Shown: positions 18,148 through 26,191 of the stretch, piece after piece
Numbering within the stretch: position 1 is the first letter of the stretch
How the letters are laid out: every line of letters starts with the position of its first letter
The notes under the pieces: generated by a model
What the model was told of the DNA's origin: nothing
Database searches by the model: none
What the model saw: the letters and a program-made list of their open reading frames with translations, nothing else
NCBI GenBank assembly: GCA_038146925.1
Contig: JAYQSP010000011.1
Span: 992,001-1,056,000, forward strand
Source of the DNA: UBA830 sp038146925
GTDB lineage: Bacteria; Pseudomonadota; Alphaproteobacteria; MPNO01; UBA830
Direction: 5' to 3'
DNA length: 64,000 nucleotides
Made by a program: the position numbers and the translations under genes

Positions 18148-18483
18148 TCAGGCCGTGAATTCGTCGAATGCTTCGAGCGCGCGCGCGCTGTAGGCCATCG
18201 CGGGACCGCCGCCCATGTAGGTGATCATCGTCAGAGCATCGACCATTTCTTCGCGCGTCGTGCCGAGTTCGGACAGTGCGCGGACGTGGAAGCCGATGCA
18301 GCTATCGCACCGTGTTGAAACGGCCATGCCGAGGGCGATGAATTCCTTGGTCTTTCGTCCCAGCGCTCCGTCCCGTTTGGCGCGTTCCGCCATAAGTCCG
18401 AATCCTTCGAACGTTTCGGGCGCTTCTTTCTGGAAGGTGCTGACCCGATGCATGGTTTCAGACAGAAAGGTGTTCCACTTCAT
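18148..18483 (-). CDS. AhpD-like carboxymuconolactone decarboxylase family protein
   Basis: A 111-residue CMD/AhpD-fold protein with the redox motif CDSCIGFHV (CxxC at residues 59/62, His at 66). Peroxidase and disulfide-reductase members of this family use exactly this set. The start at 18483 has GGGAGACGAAA upstream. It is divergent from a universal stress gene, with an FNR box between them, so both may respond to oxygen or redox state. Confidence 0.9.
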   Translation of the reverse strand: MKWNTFLSETMHRVSTFQKEAPETFEGFGLMAERAKRDGALGRKTKEFIALGMAVSTRCDSCIGFHVRALSELGTTREEMVDALTMITYMGGGPAMAYSARALEAFDEFTA

Positions 18484-18586
18484 TTTCGTCTCCCTTTGAT
18501 ACCCGAGATTTTCTGCCGGATATCGCCGCGCGACACAAACGAAAGCACACGGTCCGGCTTATCCGTGCGGCACCGCGCGACGCTGT

Positions 18587-18600
18587 TTGATGCAAATCAA
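18587..18600. promoter_or_regulatory. FNR/ANR-type binding site
   Basis: TTGATGCAAATCAA is a perfect match to the FNR consensus TTGAT-N4-ATCAA. It lies 61 bases before the universal stress protein ATG and about 100 bases before the divergent AhpD-like ATG, a placement suited to activation of the stress gene under low oxygen. Confidence 0.75.
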
Positions 18601-18661
18601 GGCGAGGACGGGATATCCGCAATAGGCTGATTGCGGATTCCAATCATTTCAGGAGGACGAC

Positions 18662-19090
18662 ATGTTTTCGAATATCCTCGTACCGCTTGACATCGACGCG
18701 GAGAAAACCTGTGCCGACGCGCTCGCGCTGGCCAGGGAGCTTATGGAGAAGCACCAGAGCAAACTGACGCTACTGCACGTGAATGAAGTAATTACCGGCA
18801 TGGTCGCGGCGCATTTGCCTGCCGATTTCGCGAAGAAGGCGGCGGAAACGGCGCTGGAGAACCTCAAGTCGGCGGCAGCCGCCGCCGGTTTGGCAGACAA
18901 GGCCGACTGCATCGTTCTGTCGGGTAACCCCGCTACTGAAATTCTGGAACATGCGAAAAATTCCGGTGCGGATACTATCGTCATTGCCTCGCACGAGCCC
19001 GGGCTGGCCGATTACCTCATCGGATCGGTGGCCGGAAAGGTCGTGCGTCACGCCCACTGTTCGGTTCTGGTCGTCAGGAATCCCGGCTAG
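18662..19090 (+). CDS. Universal stress protein, UspA family
   Basis: A 142-residue single Usp domain: MFSNILVPLDIDAEKT at the start and the ATP-binding GSVAGKVVRHAHCSVLVVR at the end (G-x2-G-x9-G/S type). AGGAGGACGAC precedes the ATG. The FNR box 61 bases upstream suggests oxygen-dependent induction, which is common for Usp genes. The partner or ligand is unknown. Confidence 0.93.
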   Translation: MFSNILVPLDIDAEKTCADALALARELMEKHQSKLTLLHVNEVITGMVAAHLPADFAKKAAETALENLKSAAAAAGLADKADCIVLSGNPATEILEHAKNSGADTIVIASHEPGLADYLIGSVAGKVVRHAHCSVLVVRNPG

Positions 19091-19107
19091 CCGGACCGGG
19101 CGGGAAA

Positions 19108-20148
19108 CTACGACTTCAGAAACGGATTGCCGGCTTTCGCCGCCGGGCTGTCGGCAGGATCGGCGACGCCGCCCGGCGGCGCCATCAGGCCCAGGTGATC
19201 AATCAGATCGATCAGCTTTCGCAGGGTTTCTAGCTGATAGGCGTCGACGTCGATGTCGCCGTAGTCGTAGAAGCCACGCCCTTCGCGGAGGCCATTGCGG
19301 CCTTCCTTCATATATTTTTCCACGGTCTCCGGAACCTCGAACCGGTCGGAGCCGAACGCGTCTTTCATGTAATGACCGGCGTAGTACAGGATGTCGTTGC
19401 CACCCCAGTCGATGAACTCGATCAATCCCAGGATGGCGAAGCGGAGGCCGAAGCCGACGCGATAGGCCTTGTCCAGTTCTTCGGCGGAGGCGACGCCTTC
19501 CTGTACCGCGCGCGCCGCTTCCGACATGGCCAGCGACTGCACGCGCGGCACGGCGAAACCGGGACTGGCTTTCAACACCACCGGCACCTTGCCGACAGCT
19601 TCGAGCAGGGACTTGAGGCGGTCGACGACGGCGGGCGATGTCTTTGCGCCGACCGACAGCTCGACCAGCGGAATCAGGAACGCCGGATTCAGCCAGTGGG
19701 CATTGAGAAACCGTTCGGGTCCGTCGACGAACGATGCCAGTTCATCGACCAGGATGGTGGAGGTGGTGGAGGCGACGATGGCGTCGGATGCGGCATGGGC
19801 GCAGGCGATGGCGAACGCGCGTTCCTTGGCGTCCAGCACTTCCGGGACGCCTTCGAGGACAAGTTCGGCCTCGCCGAGCGCTTCGGCGGCCCGATCCAGC
19901 GGCAGCACCGACACGCGGGCGAGGATCCCGTCGATATCGGTCTTATCGATACGGCCAAGAGACGCCATCAGGCCGACGGAGCGCCGGATGTCGGCCTGTG
20001 CTTCCTCTTTCAGCGCGGCGAAGTCGTCGGCGGGGCGTTCCTTGATATCCAGCAACCGGATGTCGTGACCGGCATAAGCGAACACATGCGCGAGGCCGCG
20101 GCCCATGCGTCCCGCGCCGACCGCCGCGATGAGAGGTTTTTCAGCCAT
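19108..20148 (-). CDS. 3-hydroxyacyl-CoA dehydrogenase family protein
   Basis: A 346-residue NAD-dependent dehydrogenase. The N-terminal Rossmann motif is AAVGAGRMGRGLAHVFAYAG, followed by EGVPEVLDAKERAFA and ASTTSTILVDELAS, where the catalytic region starts. NAHWLNPAFLIPLVELS and the C-terminal helical domain complete the fold. It overlaps the opine-type dehydrogenase by eight bases and is the last gene of a four-gene operon. Substrates range from 3-hydroxyacyl-CoAs to L-carnitine or gulonate and cannot be fixed here. Confidence 0.85.
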   Translation of the reverse strand: MAEKPLIAAVGAGRMGRGLAHVFAYAGHDIRLLDIKERPADDFAALKEEAQADIRRSVGLMASLGRIDKTDIDGILARVSVLPLDRAAEALGEAELVLEGVPEVLDAKERAFAIACAHAASDAIVASTTSTILVDELASFVDGPERFLNAHWLNPAFLIPLVELSVGAKTSPAVVDRLKSLLEAVGKVPVVLKASPGFAVPRVQSLAMSEAARAVQEGVASAEELDKAYRVGFGLRFAILGLIEFIDWGGNDILYYAGHYMKDAFGSDRFEVPETVEKYMKEGRNGLREGRGFYDYGDIDVDAYQLETLRKLIDLIDHLGLMAPPGGVADPADSPAAKAGNPFLKS

Positions 20149-21232
20149 CCAGGCCGTTGTCGAGCAGAGTGCGGATATCTTCCATGCTGCCGGAGGCGAG
20201 GCCGATATTCTCCCAGGTGCGCCCCGTTGCCCGGTAATCCCGCCCCACGGCCGCGCCGCCGATGGCCAGCAGGCCGCTGGCGACGGGGCAGGGCACGCCG
20301 GCCCAGTCGCCGACCGAGACCAGGAATGCCAATCCCAGCGCGATGTCCTCGATCATGTAACGGTGGGTGAACAGGTCGATGTCCTCGCGCCAGTCGCTGG
20401 AATCGACCAGCTCGTCATGGGACGTCACCGAATACATCGTGTCGCCGTCCGGATCGCGTCTGTAGTGATCGGCCAGCGGAAAATGCGGTTCCGCGTAACC
20501 GAGCGCCTTGCGGATCGCGATACGCTCCGCGTCCAGCGTGTCGTGCACGTTGCGGATGGTTTCCTGGGTGCCTTCGTTGTGAATGTCCCAGGCGTCGAAA
20601 TGGGCAAGCGGACCGGCGTTCATCAGGATCAGCGGCGGATGAATGATCGGGCCGTAATTCAGCAGCGCCGCGTCCAGCGCGTCGCGGCGGCGTTCGGTTT
20701 CCGGAAACACCTGTTCGATGGCGGCGAAGGCATGGTCGGAGTTGCAGGCCGGAAAAATGCCCGCTGGCAGACGCACTGTACGCGTCGTGATGCGGGTCGA
20801 GCCGTCGCCCTGCTTGCGCACCAGCCAGGGCAGGGTCCCGGCGTCGCCGAACGACACGTCGGCGGCATTCCCACTGTCGCGTACCTGCTTCGCCATCAGA
20901 TAGCTGCCGAACGTCCCCGGGGGAACAAAGACGACCTGGCCGTCTTTCAGATGCGGCGCCATGGTGTCGCACAGGCCCTGCTGGGCGGTACCGGGCAACG
21001 GCGACAGGATGAGCTCGGCGCCGTCCATGGCCGCGGCGATATCGTCGGTGACCATGCCCAGCGGCACGTCGCGGCGGCCCTTCGCGTCCGAAACCGTCAT
21101 CGCCTTGCGGTCTGCGACGTCGCCGAAAGCCTCGGCGTTACGACGCCAGAAACGGACGTTATGTCCGGCCTCGGACGCATCGGCGGCCGCCGCGTAACAG
21201 CCGTGTCCGCCGCCCAGTACCGCTACTTCCAT
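20141..21232 (-). CDS. NAD/NADP octopine/nopaline dehydrogenase family protein
   Basis: A 363-residue protein with the N-terminal dinucleotide motif VAVLGGGHGCYAAA and the C-terminal octopine dehydrogenase domain, including the HPPLILMNAG and GYAEPHFPLADHY segments (the conserved histidine lies in this helical domain). Family members reductively condense amino acids with keto acids, or run that reaction backwards. It is translationally coupled to the hydroxyacyl-CoA dehydrogenase gene by an eight-base overlap. Confidence 0.85.
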   Translation of the reverse strand: MEVAVLGGGHGCYAAAADASEAGHNVRFWRRNAEAFGDVADRKAMTVSDAKGRRDVPLGMVTDDIAAAMDGAELILSPLPGTAQQGLCDTMAPHLKDGQVVFVPPGTFGSYLMAKQVRDSGNAADVSFGDAGTLPWLVRKQGDGSTRITTRTVRLPAGIFPACNSDHAFAAIEQVFPETERRRDALDAALLNYGPIIHPPLILMNAGPLAHFDAWDIHNEGTQETIRNVHDTLDAERIAIRKALGYAEPHFPLADHYRRDPDGDTMYSVTSHDELVDSSDWREDIDLFTHRYMIEDIALGLAFLVSVGDWAGVPCPVASGLLAIGGAAVGRDYRATGRTWENIGLASGSMEDIRTLLDNGLDG

Positions 21233-21256
21233 GATGTTCGCCTCTGCCGTGAACCG

Positions 21257-21273
21257 AAGGAATTATATTCCTT
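21257..21273. promoter_or_regulatory. Palindrome in the gap between MDR and opine-type dehydrogenase genes
   Basis: AAGGAA-TTATA-TTCCTT is a perfect six-base inverted repeat in an AT-rich 65-base gap inside the otherwise tightly packed operon. It could be an operator for an internal promoter. This is inference from symmetry only. Confidence 0.35.
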
Positions 21274-21297
21274 TTCATATATTGGACGCAAACAGGA

Positions 21298-22227
21298 TTA
21301 CTTCATCCTGAGAACGATTTTGCCGCGGGCGTGATTGGTTTCGCTGAGCCGGTAGGCGTCTATGGCATCCGACAGGAAGAACACGGTGCCGACGCTGGGC
21401 TGCACCGCACGTGTCATGATCAGTTCGGCGATCCGCTCCACGCCGGCGCGGTCGTACTGAACCGGCGGTATCTCGACGCGGATGTCGTCGCGCGGTTTTT
21501 CGTCCGGGATCGGCGCCGCATTCAGGCAGACCAGAAGGCCGCCGGGTTTCAGCACGTCGTGCGAGTGCAGATGCGTCTCGCCGCCCATGGTGTCGTAGAC
21601 GATGTCGAGGTCCGGTACCGAATCCCTGAAATCCGTCTTGCGGTAATCGATTGCATGGTCCGCGCCCAGGCGTTTCAGAAATCCCGCATTGGCTGCGCTG
21701 GCAGTGGCGTACACGGTCGCGCCGCGGGATTTGCAGTACTGTATGGCGAAGGCCCCGACGCCGCCGGCGCCCGCGTGAATCAGGACGGACATGCCTTCTT
21801 CGATGGTGGCGGTTTTTTCAAGCGCGGTCAGGGCGGTCAGTCCGACCAGCGAGATGGACGCGGCCTCGATATGCGAAATCTCCGGCGGTTTGACCCCAAG
21901 GACGCCGGCATCGATGGCGATCAGTTCCGCATGGCTGCCCCAGCGGTTGGGCGGACAGGTACCGAACACCGCGTCGCCTTCCTTCAGATCCTTCACGTTC
22001 CCGCCGACACCGACCACGACACCCGACAGATCGCGTCCCGCGACATCGGGAAAGTCGAGTTCGAACCTGGCCCGCATATGGCCGGCCCTTACCTTCCAGT
22101 CGATCGGGTTGATGCCGGCGGCATGCACTTCCACCAGTACGTCGTCCGGCCCCGGTACCGGGTCCGGCATTTCGGCCAGCCGCATGCCCGACAGGTCGCA
22201 ATAGTCGTCGTAGACCAGTGCGCGCAT
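21298..22227 (-). CDS. Zinc-independent MDR family NADP-dependent oxidoreductase (quinone reductase-like)
   Basis: A 309-residue medium-chain dehydrogenase/reductase. The GroES-like domain includes PDDVLVEVHAAGINPIDWKVRAGH; the cofactor site is IHAGAGGVGAFAIQYCKSRGA near residue 150. The structural-zinc cysteine cluster is absent, as in quinone oxidoreductase-like members. It starts one base after the YrdC-like stop, so translation is coupled. Confidence 0.87.
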   Translation of the reverse strand: MRALVYDDYCDLSGMRLAEMPDPVPGPDDVLVEVHAAGINPIDWKVRAGHMRARFELDFPDVAGRDLSGVVVGVGGNVKDLKEGDAVFGTCPPNRWGSHAELIAIDAGVLGVKPPEISHIEAASISLVGLTALTALEKTATIEEGMSVLIHAGAGGVGAFAIQYCKSRGATVYATASAANAGFLKRLGADHAIDYRKTDFRDSVPDLDIVYDTMGGETHLHSHDVLKPGGLLVCLNAAPIPDEKPRDDIRVEIPPVQYDRAGVERIAELIMTRAVQPSVGTVFFLSDAIDAYRLSETNHARGKIVLRMK

Positions 22228-22228
22228 A

Positions 22229-22918
22229 TCAGGACCCCTCGTACGGGTTGGGCGGCAGCACGATATCGAAATGGGTACGCAGCAGATCGTCGATCAGGTC
22301 GAAGCAGGATCCGTAGCGGATGACCTCCATGGTACTGACATTGATCATCGTCGAGGAATGATTGTAGCGGTTCCAGCGCATCAGCCCGTAATCGATCACG
22401 ATATCGGCGGCGTCGATGATCTCCGGCTCGATTTCCGACGCCCGGAACTTCACACCCTGCAGCGACACGTTGGCAGACGAGCCGATGGCCATCCTGTTGT
22501 CGGCGAACGCCAGCCGGGCGATATTGTCCATCAGCGGCCCTGCGTTCAGCAGCATCGCCAGCGTGCCGTCGTGGGTGGTCTGGTTCAGGGTGTCTTCCGG
22601 CAGATTGGCGAGCGCGGGGTGATCCATGTGCACCTTGGCGGCCGTGCCCATCGGCAGATCCCATTCCTCCGTGATGGCGGACACGATGGCCCGGCGGTCG
22701 TCGGGTAGATCGTGCAAGCCTAAGTGCATTTCTTTACAGCCGCAGACCGCATTCAGTTTCTCCGGCTTGCGTTTCTTCGCCTTGAAGATGCGCCAGATCG
22801 CATCCGGATCGCAGGCGACGATGACGTACCCCACATGGCTGGGAATCACGCTGATCCCGCCGTTTTTAAGGATGTCGTATACGCGCTGCGCGTCGCCTTC
22901 GTAGTCGTGGATCGTCAT
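22229..22918 (-). CDS. Sua5/YciO/YrdC-domain protein
   Basis: A 229-residue YrdC-fold protein. The ATP/threonine pocket motifs are recognisable: a KAKKRKPEKLNAV basic loop near residue 47, IGSSANVSLQG near 148 and SSTMINVS near 189. YrdC/TsaC proteins make threonylcarbamoyl-AMP for tRNA t6A. This copy is embedded in a catabolic operon, and its AVCGCKEM region departs from standard TsaC, so it is more likely a paralogue with another carbamoyl or adenylate role than the housekeeping enzyme. Confidence 0.8.
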   Translation of the reverse strand: MTIHDYEGDAQRVYDILKNGGISVIPSHVGYVIVACDPDAIWRIFKAKKRKPEKLNAVCGCKEMHLGLHDLPDDRRAIVSAITEEWDLPMGTAAKVHMDHPALANLPEDTLNQTTHDGTLAMLLNAGPLMDNIARLAFADNRMAIGSSANVSLQGVKFRASEIEPEIIDAADIVIDYGLMRWNRYNHSSTMINVSTMEVIRYGSCFDLIDDLLRTHFDIVLPPNPYEGS

Positions 22919-23032
22919 CGTTAGAAAGTCCCTGTATGTCGTTTTGCTGCATTATAGAGCGGTGGCCTCGCAATTCTAAGTGCAGCGCCGGTCTGTCGTG
23001 CTATACAGCCGGAAATCGACCGGAAGAAACCG

Positions 23033-24220
23033 ATGACCGACGAATTGCGGGCGCCCAACGGACTGCGCCGAAGCCTCGAAGACCTGCCAGGATCGCTGAT
23101 CCGCCATGTCGCCGAGCCCAATATGGGCCGCGAAGGCCTGCTGAAGCTCTGGTTCGGCGAACCCGACGTACCCACGCCGCAGTTCATCAAGGACGCGGCC
23201 ACGGCGGCGCTCGACGACAATCAGGTCTTCTACGCCAAGAACCGGGGCGTGCCCCTACTGCGCGAAACCATCGCGGACTATGCATCGAAGCTGCATGGCC
23301 GGGATATTGGCATCGACCGGATCACCGTCACCGGCTCTGGCATGAACGCGATCATGATGATCTCCGAAGCCCTGATGTCGGCCGGCGACAACATGGTCGC
23401 GGTCGGCCCCGTGTGGCCGAACTGCAAGGAAACCGTCCGCATCATGGATGCCGAGCCGCGCCAGGTGGCGCTGAAGCTGGGCGACGACGGGCGCTGGAAG
23501 CTGGATATCGACGAGCTGTTCGCCGCCTGTGACGACCGCACCCGGGCCATCTTCGTCAACTCGCCCGGTAATCCGACCGGATGGGTGATGCCGCGGGCGG
23601 AACAGCAGGCGGTGCTGGACGAATGCCGCAAACGCGGCATCTGGCTGATCGGCGACGAGGTGTATATCCGCCTCGCCTACGAATCCGATCTGCCGTTGGG
23701 CCGCGCGCCGTCGTTCCTCGATATCGCCGACCCCGAAGACCGCGTCATTGTCATCAACTCGTTTTCGAAATCCTGGTCGATGACCGGCTGGCGGCTGGGC
23801 TGGATCACGCATCCCGCCGATGCCGGCGAAGGATTCGAGAAACTGGTCGAATACAACATCGCCAATCCGACGACCTTCGTGCAGTACGCCGGCGTCACGG
23901 CCATCCGCGATGGTGAGGATTTCATCGCCGAAACTCTCGAACGCTATCGGCGCAACCGAGACATCGTGGTCCAGCGCCTCGGCGCGATGAAGCGGGTGAC
24001 GCTGTCGCGTCCCGAGGGTGCGTTCTATGCCTTTTTCGCGGTCGACGGGATGTCGGATTCGGTCGCCTTCGCGCAGCAACTGATCGACGATGTCGGCGTC
24101 GGCCTCGCCCCCGGGCTGGCATTCAGCGAAGACGGCGAAGGCTGGATGCGGCTTTGCTTTGCCGCCGACACGCAGACTGTCTCGGCCGCGATGGACCGGC
24201 TGGAGCCGGTATTGGGCTGA
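23033..24220 (+). CDS. Class I/II PLP-dependent aminotransferase
   Basis: A 395-residue fold-type I aminotransferase of the aspartate/kynurenine aminotransferase group. NSPGNPTGWVM and DEVYIRLAYE are the usual substrate and cofactor segments, and the PLP lysine is in NSFSKSWSMTGWRLGW (about residue 246). It is divergent from the YrdC-led operon across about 115 bases. The amino donor is not predictable from sequence. Confidence 0.9.
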   Translation: MTDELRAPNGLRRSLEDLPGSLIRHVAEPNMGREGLLKLWFGEPDVPTPQFIKDAATAALDDNQVFYAKNRGVPLLRETIADYASKLHGRDIGIDRITVTGSGMNAIMMISEALMSAGDNMVAVGPVWPNCKETVRIMDAEPRQVALKLGDDGRWKLDIDELFAACDDRTRAIFVNSPGNPTGWVMPRAEQQAVLDECRKRGIWLIGDEVYIRLAYESDLPLGRAPSFLDIADPEDRVIVINSFSKSWSMTGWRLGWITHPADAGEGFEKLVEYNIANPTTFVQYAGVTAIRDGEDFIAETLERYRRNRDIVVQRLGAMKRVTLSRPEGAFYAFFAVDGMSDSVAFAQQLIDDVGVGLAPGLAFSEDGEGWMRLCFAADTQTVSAAMDRLEPVLG

Positions 24221-24311
24221 ATCCAGGGCGTGTCCGCTCGGCGCCATTAGGCCGAATTTAACGAATTTTTCGTATTTTGCCGCCGTTTCGTAACTGCAAC
24301 GGTGGCACCCC

Positions 24312-25196
24312 TTGCCCGATCCGGATCGCAAAACCGCGCCTTTCAGCCTGCACCTTCTCGTGGCGGCTGATGCGAAAGCAAAACGTGCGGCGGTCGTCGA
24401 GACGCTGGAGCAGGCGGGGCATCGCGTCGACGTCGTCTCCGACGGTACGAAGGCGGTGCAGGCGATCCTGCGCCGGGATTACGATGCGGTGCTGATCGAC
24501 GTGCGCTTGCGCAACATGGACGGGGTGGAAACCACCGTTGCCATCCGCGATCTGCCCGGCGACAAGGCCGAGGTACCCATCGTCACCCTGGTCACCCAGG
24601 TGCTGCCGGATTCCTACGAGCGTTATTTGACTGGTGACGCGGACAACGATGCCGCGCGCCTGACGGATCATGAGGAACTGTTCGCGACGATCGACGCGCT
24701 GATCGCGGAGCCGGGTTCAGACACCGCGGAGCCGGGCGGCGACGGCAGTATTCTCGACGCCGGCGTGCTGTCGAATATCCGTCAACTCGGTGCGGAAGAC
24801 GCCTCCGACGTGTTCGCCGACCTGATCGGTCTGTTCCTCGACACAACGCCGCCGGAGATGGCATGCCTTCTGGATGCGATGGATGCGCGGGATATGACCG
24901 CCGTCGAGACGTTCGCCCACAAACTGAAGGCCAGCTGCGCCAACGTCGGTGCGGTGCGCCTGTCGAATGCACTGCACGATATCCTGATGCTGGCGCAGGG
25001 CGGCGACGACGATGCTGTGATCGCCCGCCGCGATGCGCTTTGCGCGGAATCCGATCGGGTCTACCGGGGCTCGGGGCGCTTCTTTAGGTTGCTGAAGCGC
25101 CTCGTCCTTCGGGACGCGCCTTCGGCGCTCCTCAGGATGAGGCTTCGAGATGGGGTTCTGAATCAGCGTTCCCTCCCCCTTGAGGGGGAGGGCTAG
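24312..25196 (+). CDS. Response-regulator-like protein with REC and HPt domains
   Basis: A 294-residue protein starting at TTG 24312 (or GTG 24360). Residues about 12-125 form a receiver domain with the phospho-acceptor aspartate in YDAVLIDVRL. The usual acidic pair is reduced (LLVAADAKAK), and the conserved lysine position in VTQVLPDSYER looks replaced. Residues about 155-245 form an HPt domain with the phospho-histidine in AHKLKASCANVGA. The last 35 or so residues are encoded by dispersed repeats, so the natural end may once have been earlier. No histidine kinase is adjacent, so it is an orphan phosphorelay component. Confidence 0.75.
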   Translation: MPDPDRKTAPFSLHLLVAADAKAKRAAVVETLEQAGHRVDVVSDGTKAVQAILRRDYDAVLIDVRLRNMDGVETTVAIRDLPGDKAEVPIVTLVTQVLPDSYERYLTGDADNDAARLTDHEELFATIDALIAEPGSDTAEPGGDGSILDAGVLSNIRQLGAEDASDVFADLIGLFLDTTPPEMACLLDAMDARDMTAVETFAHKLKASCANVGAVRLSNALHDILMLAQGGDDDAVIARRDALCAESDRVYRGSGRFFRLLKRLVLRDAPSALLRMRLRDGVLNQRSLPLEGEG

Positions 25197-25262
25197 GGAG
25201 AGGGTGAAATAAGCCTGTCTCCCCCTCTCCCTAACCCTCTCCCCGCAGGGGCGAGGGGATTC
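25095..25262. repeat. Composite of dispersed palindromic repeats
   Basis: It begins with a CCTCGTCCTTCGGGACGCGC / GCGCTCCTCAGGATGAGG arm pair at 25101-25143, then CCCTCCCCCTTGAGGGGGAG at 25172-25193, and a CTCCCTAACCCTCTCCCC / AGGGGCGAGGGG segment to about 25260. The first element is a common alphaproteobacterial extragenic repeat. Its first half is read as the C-terminus of the REC-HPt protein. Confidence 0.7.
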
Positions 25263-25292
25263 GCTTAGGCGCATTTCGACGCAATGGGTCGA

Positions 25293-26081
25293 TCACACAA
25301 CCGGCGAGGCGCCGCCGTCGACGTTGATCGACGTGCCGGTGATGTAGCCCGCCTGATCCGACGCCAGGAAACAGGCGATGTTGGCAAATTCCTCGGTTTC
25401 GCCGATGCGGCCGAGCGGGATGTTGCGGTCGTCCGCCATGCTCTGCACGAAGACTTCGTAATCGCCGCTGTTGTCCGCTTCCTGGAACGCCCGTTCCCAT
25501 TGGCCCGATTTGATCAGACCGACCATCAGGGCATTGACCAGCACGTTGTGCGGCGCGCCGTCGCTGGCCAGCACCTTGGTCAGGGCAAGGCCGGCGGCGC
25601 GGGATACCACGGTCGGGGCGCCGCCGGCGCGCGGCGCTTTCGCGCCGATATTGAGGACATTGATGATGCGGCCCCACTTGCGGCCCTTCATGCCGGGCAG
25701 GGCGGCACGGCAGAGCCGAACGGCGGCCATCAGCTTCAGCTCGAGGTCTTCGTACCATTCCTCGTCGGTAACGCTTTCGAACGGCTTGGCGCGGGACGTG
25801 CCGGCGTTGTTGACCAGGATGTCGATCTGTCCGAGCGCCGCTTCCGCATCGGCGAACGCCTTTACGGTCGCCGCCGGATCCAGAAGGTCGCAGGGCAGCG
25901 CGACGACCTTGCCGTTGCCCGCGGCGTCGACCTCGGCTTTCGCCGCCTCGAGGATTTCTGGACGGCGCGCCAGGATGGCGACATCCGCGCCGGACTGCGC
26001 GAACCGGATCGCCATGCCCTTGCCCAGCCCTTCGCTGCCGCCGGTGATCAGCGCAGCGCGGCCTTTCAGTGAAATTTCCAT
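25293..26081 (-). CDS. SDR family protein with degenerate catalytic site
   Basis: A 262-residue short-chain dehydrogenase fold. The cofactor motif TGGSEGLG and the structural NNAG are intact, and the C-terminal YITGTSINVDGGASP is standard. But where YxxxK should be, the sequence reads APTVVSRAAGLALTK, so tyrosine becomes threonine and lysine becomes arginine; the catalytic serine position in INVLNIGAK is also not serine. It therefore binds NAD(P) but may not catalyse the usual oxidoreduction, or uses other residues. Confidence 0.88.
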   Translation of the reverse strand: MEISLKGRAALITGGSEGLGKGMAIRFAQSGADVAILARRPEILEAAKAEVDAAGNGKVVALPCDLLDPAATVKAFADAEAALGQIDILVNNAGTSRAKPFESVTDEEWYEDLELKLMAAVRLCRAALPGMKGRKWGRIINVLNIGAKAPRAGGAPTVVSRAAGLALTKVLASDGAPHNVLVNALMVGLIKSGQWERAFQEADNSGDYEVFVQSMADDRNIPLGRIGETEEFANIACFLASDQAGYITGTSINVDGGASPVV

Positions 26082-26141
26082 ATCGACCTCTTTCTCTTTG
26101 TCACCCCCGGACCTTCGTCCGCTTTACGGCCTCAGCCGAGG

Positions 26142-26181
26142 GTCCATGACAATGGGTCCCCGGGTCAAGCCCGAGGACGAC
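26142..26181. repeat. Extragenic palindrome (GGGTCCCCGGGTCAAGCCCG type)
   Basis: The segment ATGGGTCCCCGGGTC...CCGAGGACGAC between the SDR and MFS genes is the second common class of alphaproteobacterial extragenic repeat; a related CCGGGCTCTGACCCGG element lies near 2850. Confidence 0.6.
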
Positions 26182-26191
26182 AGTTGGTGGC

